Below, one piece after another: positions 27,438 through 35,307 of a stretch of 64,000 bases of DNA (the stretch's first letter is position 1; each line of letters starts with the position of its first letter). The translations under genes and the position numbers were made by a program. Source of the stretch: Limosilactobacillus mucosae DSM 13345 (GTDB lineage: Bacteria > Bacillota > Bacilli > Lactobacillales > Lactobacillaceae). The notes beneath the pieces were generated by a model. It saw only the letters and a program-made list of their open reading frames with translations. It made no database searches and had not been told where the DNA came from. The stretch lies in NCBI RefSeq assembly GCF_001436025.1, contig NZ_AZEQ01000003.1:62001-126000 (forward strand), written 5' to 3'.

Positions 27438-28859
27438 ATGAAGAAAACCAAGATTGTAAGTACCCTTGGTCCTGCAAGTACTGATGTTGACACGATTGTA
27501 AAGCTGATCAATGCTGGTGCCAACATTTTCCGTTTCAACTTCTCACACGGTGATCACCCAGAACACCTGGGCCGGATGAACAATGTTAAGAAGGCTCAAG
27601 AAATCACCGGTAAGCACGTTGGTCTGATGTTGGACACTAAGGGTGCTGAAATTCGTACTACTGTTGAAAAAGACGGTAAGATCGAATTCAATGCTGGTGA
27701 CAAGGTTCGGATCTCAATGGACGACTCTATTGAAGGTACGCACGAAAAGATTGCTGTTACCTACCCAGGTCTGTACGACGACGTTCACGTTGGCGGCCAC
27801 GTTCTGTTTGATGACGGTCTGATCGACATGATCATCGACGAAAAGGACGAAGCCAACCATGAACTGGTCTGCACGGTTCAAAACCATGGTCTGCTGGGTT
27901 CACGCAAGGGTGTCAACGCACCTGGCGTTTCCATCAACCTGCCAGGTATCACGGAAAAGGACTCCAGCGACATTCGCTTTGGCCTGGAACAAGGTATCAA
28001 CTACATTGCCGCTTCCTTCGTTCGTAAGCCAGAAGATATCGAAGACATTCGTGCACTGCTGAAGGAAAAGAACATGGAAGACGTTCAAATCTTCCCTAAG
28101 ATCGAATCTCAAGAAGGTATCGACAACTTCGAAGCAATCATGGCAGTTGCTGATGGTCTGATGGTTCCACGTGGTGACATGGGTGTTGAAATCCCAGCTG
28201 AAAACGTGCCATTGGTACAAAAGAAGATGATTCGCCGCTGCAACGAAATGGGCAAGCCAGTTATCACGGCTACCCAAATGCTGGACTCCATGGAAGAAAA
28301 CCCACGTCCAACGCGTGCCGAAGTTTCTGACGTTGCCAACGCTGTCTTTGATGGTACTGATGCAACGATGCTGTCTGGTGAAAGTGCCAACGGTGACTGG
28401 CCAGTAGAAGCCGTTTCTACGATGGCTCGCATCGATGTTAAGGCTGAAAACAACCTGGACCTGTTCGGTACGGAAACGTTCAACTTTGACAAGAGCGACG
28501 TTACGGAAACGATCGGTTCTGCAGTTGCTCAAGCCGCTAAGGATCTTGACATCAAGGTTATCGTAGCCGCTACTTCTTCAGGCTACACGGCCCGCATGAT
28601 TTCCAAGTACCGTCCAAACGCCGACATTCTGGCTTTGACGTTTGATGAACGGACTGAACGCGGTCTGATGGTTAACTGGGGTGTTCAACCATACGTTGTT
28701 GACAAGCCAGCTGACACTGATGAAATGTTTGCTCTGGCTGCTAAGAAGGCAGTTGAACTTGGTTTTGCCAAGTCGGGCGACAAGATCATCGTGGTTGCCG
28801 GTGTTCCTATGGGCACGCCAGGTGCAACCAACCTGATGCGGGTTGAAACGATCAAGTAG
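27438..28859 (+). CDS. pyk: pyruvate kinase
   Basis: Transfers phosphate from phosphoenolpyruvate to ADP. The N-terminus MKKTKIVSTLGPAS, the catalytic-lysine segment IFPKIESQEG, the Mg/substrate motif MVPRGDMGVE and TATQMLDSM are all present. At 473 aa it lacks the extra PEP-utilising domain of Bacillus pyruvate kinases. ATG 27438 is about 10 nt after GGAGAG; the ATG at 27429 is too close. Its codon use looks strongly biased towards preferred codons, as expected for a highly expressed gene. Confidence 0.97.
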   Translation: MKKTKIVSTLGPASTDVDTIVKLINAGANIFRFNFSHGDHPEHLGRMNNVKKAQEITGKHVGLMLDTKGAEIRTTVEKDGKIEFNAGDKVRISMDDSIEGTHEKIAVTYPGLYDDVHVGGHVLFDDGLIDMIIDEKDEANHELVCTVQNHGLLGSRKGVNAPGVSINLPGITEKDSSDIRFGLEQGINYIAASFVRKPEDIEDIRALLKEKNMEDVQIFPKIESQEGIDNFEAIMAVADGLMVPRGDMGVEIPAENVPLVQKKMIRRCNEMGKPVITATQMLDSMEENPRPTRAEVSDVANAVFDGTDATMLSGESANGDWPVEAVSTMARIDVKAENNLDLFGTETFNFDKSDVTETIGSAVAQAAKDLDIKVIVAATSSGYTARMISKYRPNADILALTFDERTERGLMVNWGVQPYVVDKPADTDEMFALAAKKAVELGFAKSGDKIIVVAGVPMGTPGATNLMRVETIK

Positions 28860-28878
28860 TCTTGATTATTTCATCCAC

Positions 28879-28912
28879 AAAAACCGTCTGTCATTAGACA
28901 GGCGGTTTTTTT
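28879..28912 (+). terminator. terminator after pyk
   Basis: AAAACCGTCTGTC (28880-28892) pairs with GACAGGCGGTTTT (28897-28909, one G-T), loop ATTA, T run to 28912. Confidence 0.9.
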
Positions 28913-28989
28913 ACTCCTTTGCTTTTATTTTGTTCTAATATTATGTAAAATAAGCTAGATACCCAACTGAGAAAATTAAGGATGATAAA

Positions 28990-29877
28990 ATGATAAATTC
29001 AGTACTTGGCAAAGTCGTCGATGCCGTAATGATTGACGAAAACGACCATGATTATTTCGTACAGCCTGCGCGTAACGGTCAAACCTATCGCCTGCCAAAG
29101 GATGAAAGTCCCCAGGCCCTGCATATTGGTGGTTCCGTTCGTGGCTTTGTCTATGAAAATGAAAATCACCAGCTGCAGATGACCTGCCAGCATATTCCAA
29201 CGATTCAAGTCGACCATTATGATTTTGGGACGGTTGTCGGTGTTCGCCGCGACTTAGGCGTTTTTGTCGATATTGGTCTGCCCAATAAAGATATCGTCGT
29301 GTCACTGGATGATCTGCCAAGTCTCAAGCATCTATGGCCGCAAAAAGGCGACCGCTTGATGATGGCGCTTAAGGTTGACGAAAAAAATCGAATCTGGGGC
29401 CAGCTGGCAGATGAAGGCGTTTTCGAAGCCATTGCCAACCGTCCGGATCCTCGGATGAAAAACAAGGACGTTAAGGCAACTGTCTACCGCTTGAAGATGG
29501 CGGGGACGTTTGCTATTACCGATGACTATTGCCTGGGCTTTATTCACCCAAGCGAGCGGGATCAAGAACCGCGGCTGGGTCAGCAGGTCTCGGCACGAGT
29601 AATCGGTCTATCCAGTCATGGCAGTCTTAACCTTTCGCTAAAGCCGCGTGCCTACCAGGCAATTGGCGAAGATGCCCAGATGCTTTTGGAAATGCTGCGC
29701 CGGACGCCAGACCACACGCTGCCATTTACCGACAAGAGCGATCCCGAGAAAATTCGTCAAGAGTTTGGCATCAGCAAGGGCCAGTTCAAGCGTGCGGTCG
29801 GCCGTCTTTTGAAAGTTCGGCTGGTCAGCATGGTCAATGGCAAGCTGATATTAATCAAGGATCCAGATGATGAATAA
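28990..29877 (+). CDS. cvfB: S1-domain RNA-binding protein, CvfB/YitL family
   Basis: 295 aa with S1-like OB domains (best seen at FGTVVGVRRDLGVFVDIGLP, about residues 78-97) and a C-terminal winged-helix region (FGISKGQFKRAVGRLLK). CvfB of staphylococci binds RNA and affects virulence expression; the function here is not known. Its stop overlaps the xerD start by one base. It is the first gene of the cvfB-xerD-ribT-scpAB-rluB run. Confidence 0.92.
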   Translation: MINSVLGKVVDAVMIDENDHDYFVQPARNGQTYRLPKDESPQALHIGGSVRGFVYENENHQLQMTCQHIPTIQVDHYDFGTVVGVRRDLGVFVDIGLPNKDIVVSLDDLPSLKHLWPQKGDRLMMALKVDEKNRIWGQLADEGVFEAIANRPDPRMKNKDVKATVYRLKMAGTFAITDDYCLGFIHPSERDQEPRLGQQVSARVIGLSSHGSLNLSLKPRAYQAIGEDAQMLLEMLRRTPDHTLPFTDKSDPEKIRQEFGISKGQFKRAVGRLLKVRLVSMVNGKLILIKDPDDE

Positions 29878-30788
29878 TGAATAAAGCACCGCTGCAGCAA
29901 GCCGCTGCTGATTATATTGAACAGCTGCACACTGAACGACGGCTGGCCCGAAACACCATTGCCAGCTATCAGCGCGATCTTCAGGATGCCATCCGCTATC
30001 TGCAAGATGAGCATACAGATTGGCAGGAAGTTGATCAAACCGCGATTCTGGCTTTTTTGGATCAATTAAAAAAACAGGGCGTGGCTCAAGAAACCATCAA
30101 TCGTCATATCGTTAGTCTGCGTCAGCTTTATAAGTTTCTGCGCCAGACGGGTCAAGTCGATAGTAATCCGTTGGCACAGCTGACGACTGCGGCAGCTCCG
30201 GCTAAGCCGACGCCGGTTTTATCTGCTGCTCAGGCTGCCAGTCTTTTAAGCATCCCTAATGTCAAAAATCGGACTGGACTGCGTGATCGGGCAATCTTTG
30301 AGCTATTGTACGCGACGGGAATGCGCGTCAATGAGCTGCTAAGTTTAAAAATGGCTGACGTTGATCTTAATGCTCAGTTGGTCATGCCGCATGATCGCGC
30401 TGGGCGCAGGCGAGTCGTGCCAATCAGTGATACATGCAGCAATTGGCTGAAGCGTTATGTAAGCGAGGCGCGGCTGGAATTGATGCGAGATGATACCGAT
30501 GTCTTCTTTTTGAATAATCGTGGCCGAGCATTGACGCGGCAGGCAATCTGGCAAAAGCTGCGGTCAGCTGGCAGTCAGGCGGGAATTGATTTAGACGTGA
30601 CGCCAGATGTCTTACGGGCTACGTTTGCCCATGAGATGCTGGCTAATGGTGCCGATCTAAGAGCCGTACGAGTGATGCTTGGTCATCAGTCGCTAAGTAC
30701 GACGGAACGCTATGCACCAACTGCCGACGTTCATTTGGCTGCCCAGTACCGTCAGTATCATCCGCGATCAGCTGACAAGGAGGGATAG
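29877..30788 (+). CDS. xerD: XerD-type tyrosine recombinase with substituted catalytic residues
   Basis: 303 aa with a SAM-like N-terminal domain and a C-terminal catalytic domain, in the conserved xerD position before ribT-scpA. XerC/XerD normally resolve chromosome dimers at dif. Arg150, Arg247, His270 and Tyr279 are retained. However, the HxxR histidine is Asp244 (TPDVLRATF against TPHVLRHAF in E. coli XerD), and the hairpin lysine of GKGNKER is replaced by Arg174 in DRAGRRR. Activity is therefore uncertain; it may cleave poorly or act with a partner. The reading frame is intact. Confidence 0.85.
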   Translation: MNKAPLQQAAADYIEQLHTERRLARNTIASYQRDLQDAIRYLQDEHTDWQEVDQTAILAFLDQLKKQGVAQETINRHIVSLRQLYKFLRQTGQVDSNPLAQLTTAAAPAKPTPVLSAAQAASLLSIPNVKNRTGLRDRAIFELLYATGMRVNELLSLKMADVDLNAQLVMPHDRAGRRRVVPISDTCSNWLKRYVSEARLELMRDDTDVFFLNNRGRALTRQAIWQKLRSAGSQAGIDLDVTPDVLRATFAHEMLANGADLRAVRVMLGHQSLSTTERYAPTADVHLAAQYRQYHPRSADKEG

Positions 30789-30791
30789 ATG

Positions 30792-31154
30792 ATGCTGGTA
30801 CCGTATCGTAAAGACTATCGCAAAATCATTCTGGGTATTTTGTCATTTATTCCAGGACTGCATGACTATGACCGCGTGGCTGAAGAAGTCGACTGGTCGT
30901 TAGGCGTCGGCAATCCGATCTATTTGTGGCAAAATGATGAGAATGGCGATTTTAGCGGCGCGGCAATTGTTGAATTGGGGCCAGAGTATGTCTTGATTCG
31001 GCGGATTTCTTTTCTGCCCAGTGAGCGTTCTGGCAAAAACGTCTATGCTTTTTTAACGGCCCTGCATCAGAAATATGCCAATCGTCGTTTGATGGGAACC
31101 ATGGCAACGCAGCCTTTGATTACGAACTGGGAGAAGATGCATGAAAAACAATGA
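30792..31154 (+). CDS. ribT: RibT-like GNAT-fold protein
   Basis: About 120 aa, matching RibT of Bacillota (opening MLVPYRKDYRKIILGILSFIPG). The family has an acetyltransferase fold and is named for linkage to riboflavin genes, but its reaction is not established. ATG 30792 is 8 bp after GGAGG; ATG 30789 is an alternative. The 3' end overlaps scpA by 14 nt. Confidence 0.85.
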   Translation: MLVPYRKDYRKIILGILSFIPGLHDYDRVAEEVDWSLGVGNPIYLWQNDENGDFSGAAIVELGPEYVLIRRISFLPSERSGKNVYAFLTALHQKYANRRLMGTMATQPLITNWEKMHEKQ

Positions 31155-31911
31155 AAATCAGCTGCTGCAGCATCCTTATCAGCCCAACATCAAACTGGCT
31201 GACTTTGAAGGCCCGCTGGATCTGCTGCTGCACTTGATTCGGCAGTCAGAGATGGATATTTATGATATTCCGATTGCTGAGATCACAGGCCAATACATGC
31301 AGTATCTGCGGCAGATGCAGCGCCATCAGCTAGAAGTTGCAGGGGAATATTTCGTTATGGCGGCAACTTTGATGGCCATCAAGAGTCAGATGCTTTTGCC
31401 CAAACCACCAGTGTCAGAAGATGAGGAATCGATTGAAGAAGATCCGCGTGAGGAACTGGTTGAGCAGCTGTTGGAATATCAGCGCTATAAGCAGGCGGCA
31501 GAAAAGCTTAAGGATAAAGAGGCCTTTCGTCAAAAAGAGTTTACGCGCACGGCAATGGCGGTCCCGTCAGAATTCATCCATCCGCAGACAGCGCCAGGAA
31601 CGACGATTGAACAGCTTAAGGAAGCCTTTGAGCAGGTTCTAAAAAAACATCAGTCGCTTGAACCAGAAACGGCTACCGTTGCACCGGAAAAAACCACCGT
31701 TGAGCAACGAATTCGCTTTGTCATGCAGCGTGTCAGCCAGGGGGCAGTTGCTTTTGAAGAGCTGTTTGCCGACTTAAAGACGCGTGATAATCTGGTAACG
31801 ACTTTTCTGGCAGTCTTGGAACTGGCCAAGCATCGTCGCATCGTCTTGCATCAGGCAGCGCGTTTTGCTCCATTGATTCTGACGCCAGGAAAACTAAGTG
31901 AGGAAGATTAA
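31141..31911 (+). CDS. scpA: segregation and condensation protein A
   Basis: Kleisin that bridges the SMC ATPase heads and binds ScpB for chromosome compaction and segregation. The N-terminal SMC-neck-binding helix is FEGPLDLLLHLIRQSEMDIYDIPI; the acidic middle and winged-helix C-terminus follow. 256 aa is normal. GGGAG precedes the ATG, which lies inside ribT. scpB follows 2 bp after its stop. Confidence 0.95.
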   Translation: MKNNENQLLQHPYQPNIKLADFEGPLDLLLHLIRQSEMDIYDIPIAEITGQYMQYLRQMQRHQLEVAGEYFVMAATLMAIKSQMLLPKPPVSEDEESIEEDPREELVEQLLEYQRYKQAAEKLKDKEAFRQKEFTRTAMAVPSEFIHPQTAPGTTIEQLKEAFEQVLKKHQSLEPETATVAPEKTTVEQRIRFVMQRVSQGAVAFEELFADLKTRDNLVTTFLAVLELAKHRRIVLHQAARFAPLILTPGKLSEED

Positions 31912-31913
31912 GC

Positions 31914-32534
31914 TTGAATCCATTAGCTGAAATTGAAGGGCTGCTGTTTATCAGCGGCGATGAAGGAATCTCACTGGGCGATCTGGCCAAGGTAACGGGA
32001 TATCTAAAACCCGCGATTTTGGAAATGATCGCTCAGCTTAAAGAAAAATATCAACAAGACGAAAACTGTGCCTTGACGCTTTTGGACAGCGACTCGGTTT
32101 ATCGTTTGGCAACCAAGGCCCAGCTTGCAGACGTCATGCAGCATTATTTTGAGGAACCGCTGACGACGCCATTGACGCAGACGCTGTTAGAGGTCCTGGC
32201 CATTGTTGCCTATAAGCAGCCATTGACACGGCTTGAGATTGACGAGATCCGTGGCGTGCAGAGCTCTGGTTCGCTGCAGAAACTTACGGCTCGCGGCTTG
32301 GTTGAGACGCATGGTCGGCTGGCAGTTCCGGGACGACCGTTTTTATACGTTACGACGCCGGCCTTTTTGGACTACTTTGGGCTGACGACTTTAGACGAGC
32401 TGCCAGAACTTGATAAGAATCTACAGCCAGAAGATCTGGATGGCGATATCTTTTTAAGAGCTCTGCAGTCACGACAAATGAGAAAGGAATCGTTAGAAAA
32501 TGAAGATGGAAAGACTCCAAAAAGCAATGGCTGA
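31914..32534 (+). CDS. scpB: segregation and condensation protein B
   Basis: Dimeric two-winged-helix partner of ScpA. Family strings are AEIEGLLFISGDEGISL, VLAIVAYKQPLTRLEIDEIRG and GRPFLYVTT. A TTG start at 31914 is supported by GTGAGGAAG upstream. At 206 aa it has normal length, with an acidic tail. Its last 35 nt overlap rluB in another frame. Confidence 0.94.
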   Translation: MNPLAEIEGLLFISGDEGISLGDLAKVTGYLKPAILEMIAQLKEKYQQDENCALTLLDSDSVYRLATKAQLADVMQHYFEEPLTTPLTQTLLEVLAIVAYKQPLTRLEIDEIRGVQSSGSLQKLTARGLVETHGRLAVPGRPFLYVTTPAFLDYFGLTTLDELPELDKNLQPEDLDGDIFLRALQSRQMRKESLENEDGKTPKSNG

Positions 32535-33222
32535 AGCTGGGGTAGCCAGTCGGCGGGCTTCGGAAAAACTGATCGTCGAAGGTCACGTCAAGGTCAACGG
32601 CAAGCTGGTCACCGAACTGGGCACCAAGGTCAGCTCCAGTGATCAGGTAACGGTTGATGGGGTACCGTTGGAGCGCGAGCAGCCGGAATATTATCTGCTT
32701 AACAAGCCCCGCGGCGTAATCACGTCGGCCCATGATGAGCACGGCCGCAAGACGGTGGTCGATATCTTAAAAGAAGGCGGCGTAACCGCACGCATCTATC
32801 CGGTTGGCCGCTTGGACTATGATACGACCGGCGTTTTGCTTTTAACCAATGATGGTGCCTTGGCAAATAAGCTGATGCATCCCAGCTTCGAGATTGAGAA
32901 AACGTACGTTGCCAAGGTCAAGGGCTTGATTTCCAACCACGATCTGGAACAGCTGCGTCATGGCGTTGTGATTGACGGTAAAAAGACCAAGGAAGCCAAA
33001 CCTAAGCTTTTGAGCGTTGACAAGCAGCATCGCGTCTCGATCGTGCGCCTGACGATTCATGAAGGTCGTTATCATCAAGTCAAAAAGATGTTCAAGGCAG
33101 TTGGTCATCCAGTTGAAAAACTTACGCGAGAAAGCGATGGCATTCTAAATCTTAAGGGGCTGCCTGGTGGTCAGTGGCGTGAGCTGAAGATGGATGAGAT
33201 CAATGCCTTAAAAAAACTGTAA
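32500..33222 (+). CDS. rluB: 23S rRNA pseudouridine synthase, RluB type
   Basis: RsuA-family pseudouridine synthase expected to modify U2605 of 23S rRNA. An N-terminal S4 RNA-binding domain (MERLQKAMAEAGVASRRASE) and the catalytic Asp in VGRLDYDTTGVLLLTNDG are present, with the family GRYHQVKKMF. 240 aa. Start ATG 32500; an in-frame ATG at 32506 is possible. Confidence 0.94.
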   Translation: MKMERLQKAMAEAGVASRRASEKLIVEGHVKVNGKLVTELGTKVSSSDQVTVDGVPLEREQPEYYLLNKPRGVITSAHDEHGRKTVVDILKEGGVTARIYPVGRLDYDTTGVLLLTNDGALANKLMHPSFEIEKTYVAKVKGLISNHDLEQLRHGVVIDGKKTKEAKPKLLSVDKQHRVSIVRLTIHEGRYHQVKKMFKAVGHPVEKLTRESDGILNLKGLPGGQWRELKMDEINALKKL

Positions 33223-33230
33223 ACTTTTGA

Positions 33231-33259
33231 TTGAAGACGCGGAATGATTATGCTATAGT
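33231..33259 (+). promoter_or_regulatory. promoter of the ribU riboswitch transcript
   Basis: TTGAAG (33231-33236) and TATAGT (33254-33259) with 17-bp spacing, placing the transcription start shortly before the FMN aptamer. Confidence 0.7.
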
Positions 33260-33294
33260 TTAGACGATCATGAAATTAATTTAATCATAGGTTT

Positions 33295-33418
33295 ATCTTC
33301 AAGGCAGGGTGCAATTCCCGACCGGCGGTAAAAGCCCGCAACCCGATGACGTCCTTCGTTATCGGTGGAACCTGGCGCAATTCCAGGTGCCGACAGTACA
33401 GTCTGGTATATAGAAGAT
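33295..33418 (+). promoter_or_regulatory. FMN riboswitch (RFN element)
   Basis: ATCTTC (33295-33300) pairs with GAAGAT (33413-33418) as P1. Between them are the invariant RFN blocks AGGGTGCAATTCCCGACCGG, the GCCCGC arm, and CAATTCCAGGTGCCGACAGT. The terminator at 33444 follows. FMN binding should repress ribU. Confidence 0.96.
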
Positions 33419-33443
33419 TTTCGCTCAAACGAAAGCAATGTTT

Positions 33444-33479
33444 GCCGCAGATGAACCGTTTTCATCTGCGGCTTTTTTT
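33444..33479 (+). terminator. expression-platform terminator of the FMN riboswitch
   Basis: A perfect 12-bp stem, GCCGCAGATGAA (33444-33455) with TTCATCTGCGGC (33461-33472), then seven T. Confidence 0.93.
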
Positions 33480-33530
33480 GTTGGGCGATCAGCCCCGGAG
33501 ATGACCTTCATTTATTAGGAGGTTTTAATC

Positions 33531-34106
33531 ATGACAGTTTCTAGCATTCGTATTCAGCGCCTGGCTGGGATTGCTTGCTTGAGTGCATTGGCATTTGTTT
33601 TGATGATGCTGGAGTTTCCAATTATTCCAGTTGCCGCATACCTAAAGCTGGACTTTTCTGACGTGCCGGTATTATTGGGAACGCTGATCTATGGACCGGT
33701 CAGCGGCATCATTATTGCAGCCGTTAAGTGCCTGATCCATGCCTTGGTCTATGGCTTTTCAATTGGCGAGCTTTTGGGCGTGGGCAGCGACTTTATTTCA
33801 TCTTTGGCGCTGCTGCTGCCATTTGCATGGGCGGCCAAGAGAACGTCGCTTAAGCCGGCACAGCGCTATTTATTGGGAACCGGCGCGGGAATGCTGACTT
33901 TGACGGTGATCATGTCGCTTTTGAACTTGTGGGTCTTGACGCCGCTTTACATGAAAATCTGGGGCTGGAAGCCAACGATGCCGATTGCTTCCTTGGTGGC
34001 AATCGGGGTCGTCCCATTCAATATTATCAAGGGTCTGTTAGTTGGCGGGGTCTCCTCGCTGTTGGCAATGCGGCTTGCCAATTGGCTGGCTAAGCATCAA
34101 ATGTAA
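33531..34106 (+). CDS. ribU: riboflavin ECF transporter S component
   Basis: 191 aa with six predicted membrane helices. It binds riboflavin and docks on a shared energy-coupling module (EcfAA'T, not in this window). Features are the N-terminal GIACLSALAFVLMMLEFPI, KLDFSDVPVLLGTLIYGP and the P-rich turn PLYMKIWGW. RBS TTAGGAGG. The FMN riboswitch upstream independently supports the substrate. Confidence 0.95.
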   Translation: MTVSSIRIQRLAGIACLSALAFVLMMLEFPIIPVAAYLKLDFSDVPVLLGTLIYGPVSGIIIAAVKCLIHALVYGFSIGELLGVGSDFISSLALLLPFAWAAKRTSLKPAQRYLLGTGAGMLTLTVIMSLLNLWVLTPLYMKIWGWKPTMPIASLVAIGVVPFNIIKGLLVGGVSSLLAMRLANWLAKHQM

Positions 34107-34117
34107 GATTGATCAAT

Positions 34118-34192
34118 AAAACGACTGTTAATGATGATCCGCGAACTGATTGCAATTGGCTTGCGTGGATCGATCAGCTGCAGTCGTTTTTT
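34118..34192 (+). terminator. long branched terminator after ribU
   Basis: AAAACGACTG (34118-34127) pairs with CAGTCGTTTT (34181-34190), followed by T. The interior holds a second hairpin, GATCCGCG pairing with CGTGGATC (one G-T). The large size is unusual for a simple terminator. Confidence 0.7.
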
Positions 34193-34245
34193 ATTTTGGT
34201 GAAATTTCGTATAATTTGCATATAGTATTTCAAGGGGGTGAAAAA

Positions 34246-35307
34246 TTGAAGAGCTATTTTATTGAGATGTTGACCGATCAGCCCAGGAGAACGGCGGTTT
34301 TGCGCAATACCGTCAAAAACAAGCGAACCGTTGCAACTTTGTTTTGGGCTCGCGAATATGGCGTCTTAAAGTGGCTGGGGTGCAATCCAAGACTTACGGT
34401 CAACGAATTTGAGCAATGGCTCGTTCAAATGCGACAGGCTGGCCTGATCAAAATGAATGATCAGACGGCATGGCTTACTCCCAGCGGCATTGCTGAAAAA
34501 GAAAAATTTCTAAAAACGCATTATCAGCCGCGGTTTGGAAACTGGTCTTGGCTGGCGCGACCTGATCAGCTGGCGCCACGCGTCTTGCTGGCAACACAGG
34601 CGGTCAGTCAGTATGCCCACCGACAAAAGCATTACGTTCCCTTGAATCTGGCCCCGGCTGAGCTATATTTTGTCCGTCAGTGGTTTTATGGAAATCGAAA
34701 TCGGATCGTTGACGACTGGTCAGCAGAATTGCAGCAGGCAGCCGCTGCGCTAGCTAAAATGGATGAAAGACTGGCTAAGCTGCTGGTGTTTTCTTTGCCT
34801 GGCTATCAAACGACCGGCTGGACGATTGATCAGGCGGCACAGGCTTTAAAAATCTCGGTCGATGAAGTCATGATCATGGAGCGGGATGTATGGCTGGGAA
34901 TCGGCTATCTGGCAGCCAGTCAGCCAGCAGGCTTGTTAAGGAGTCTGCTGTATGATCATCTGCATGATACGCCGCTTAATCACAGTGCCACGATTACTCT
35001 AAGAATGTTTGAACAGGGACTTTCGCTTAAACAGATCAGTCAAAGAAGGCGTTTGAAGCTGGGGACCATTCGCGAACATATTCTGGAAGCAGCAATCTTT
35101 ATGCCAGAAGCGCTGCCGCTTGACCGCCTGCTGACTCCAGCACAAATCGACCGGCTGGCGGCGCAGTATCATGGCAAACCAGCTACCTGGGAATTTCTGC
35201 CGCCGATCGTTGAGCCGCAATCACCAGCCGACAAATTGCAAAACGAACAGAGCTTCTTTGAGTACCGGCTCTTTCAGATTATTAAGGGAGGTGAGCATAA
35301 TGGATGA
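34246..35307 (+). CDS. YpbB-like helix-turn-helix protein paired with recQ
   Basis: 353 aa from TTG 34246, which stands behind AAGGGGGTG. The middle is not similar to anything I recognise. The C-terminal region (GLSLKQISQRRRLKLGTIRE) is the helicase-associated helix-turn-helix found in Bacillus YpbB. As in Bacillus, recQ follows directly, with an 8-nt overlap, suggesting joint function. TATAAT at 34210-34215 is the likely -10. Confidence 0.82.
   Translation: MKSYFIEMLTDQPRRTAVLRNTVKNKRTVATLFWAREYGVLKWLGCNPRLTVNEFEQWLVQMRQAGLIKMNDQTAWLTPSGIAEKEKFLKTHYQPRFGNWSWLARPDQLAPRVLLATQAVSQYAHRQKHYVPLNLAPAELYFVRQWFYGNRNRIVDDWSAELQQAAAALAKMDERLAKLLVFSLPGYQTTGWTIDQAAQALKISVDEVMIMERDVWLGIGYLAASQPAGLLRSLLYDHLHDTPLNHSATITLRMFEQGLSLKQISQRRRLKLGTIREHILEAAIFMPEALPLDRLLTPAQIDRLAAQYHGKPATWEFLPPIVEPQSPADKLQNEQSFFEYRLFQIIKGGEHNG

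Noticed and set aside
27900-28532. 210-codon frame antisense to pyk
   Set aside because: Shadow of pyruvate kinase in a codon-biased gene.
35171-35299. 43-residue N-terminal extension of RecQ
   Set aside because: It overlaps the upstream HTH gene and lacks a ribosome site; ATG 35300 follows GGGAGGTGA and starts at the helicase domain.
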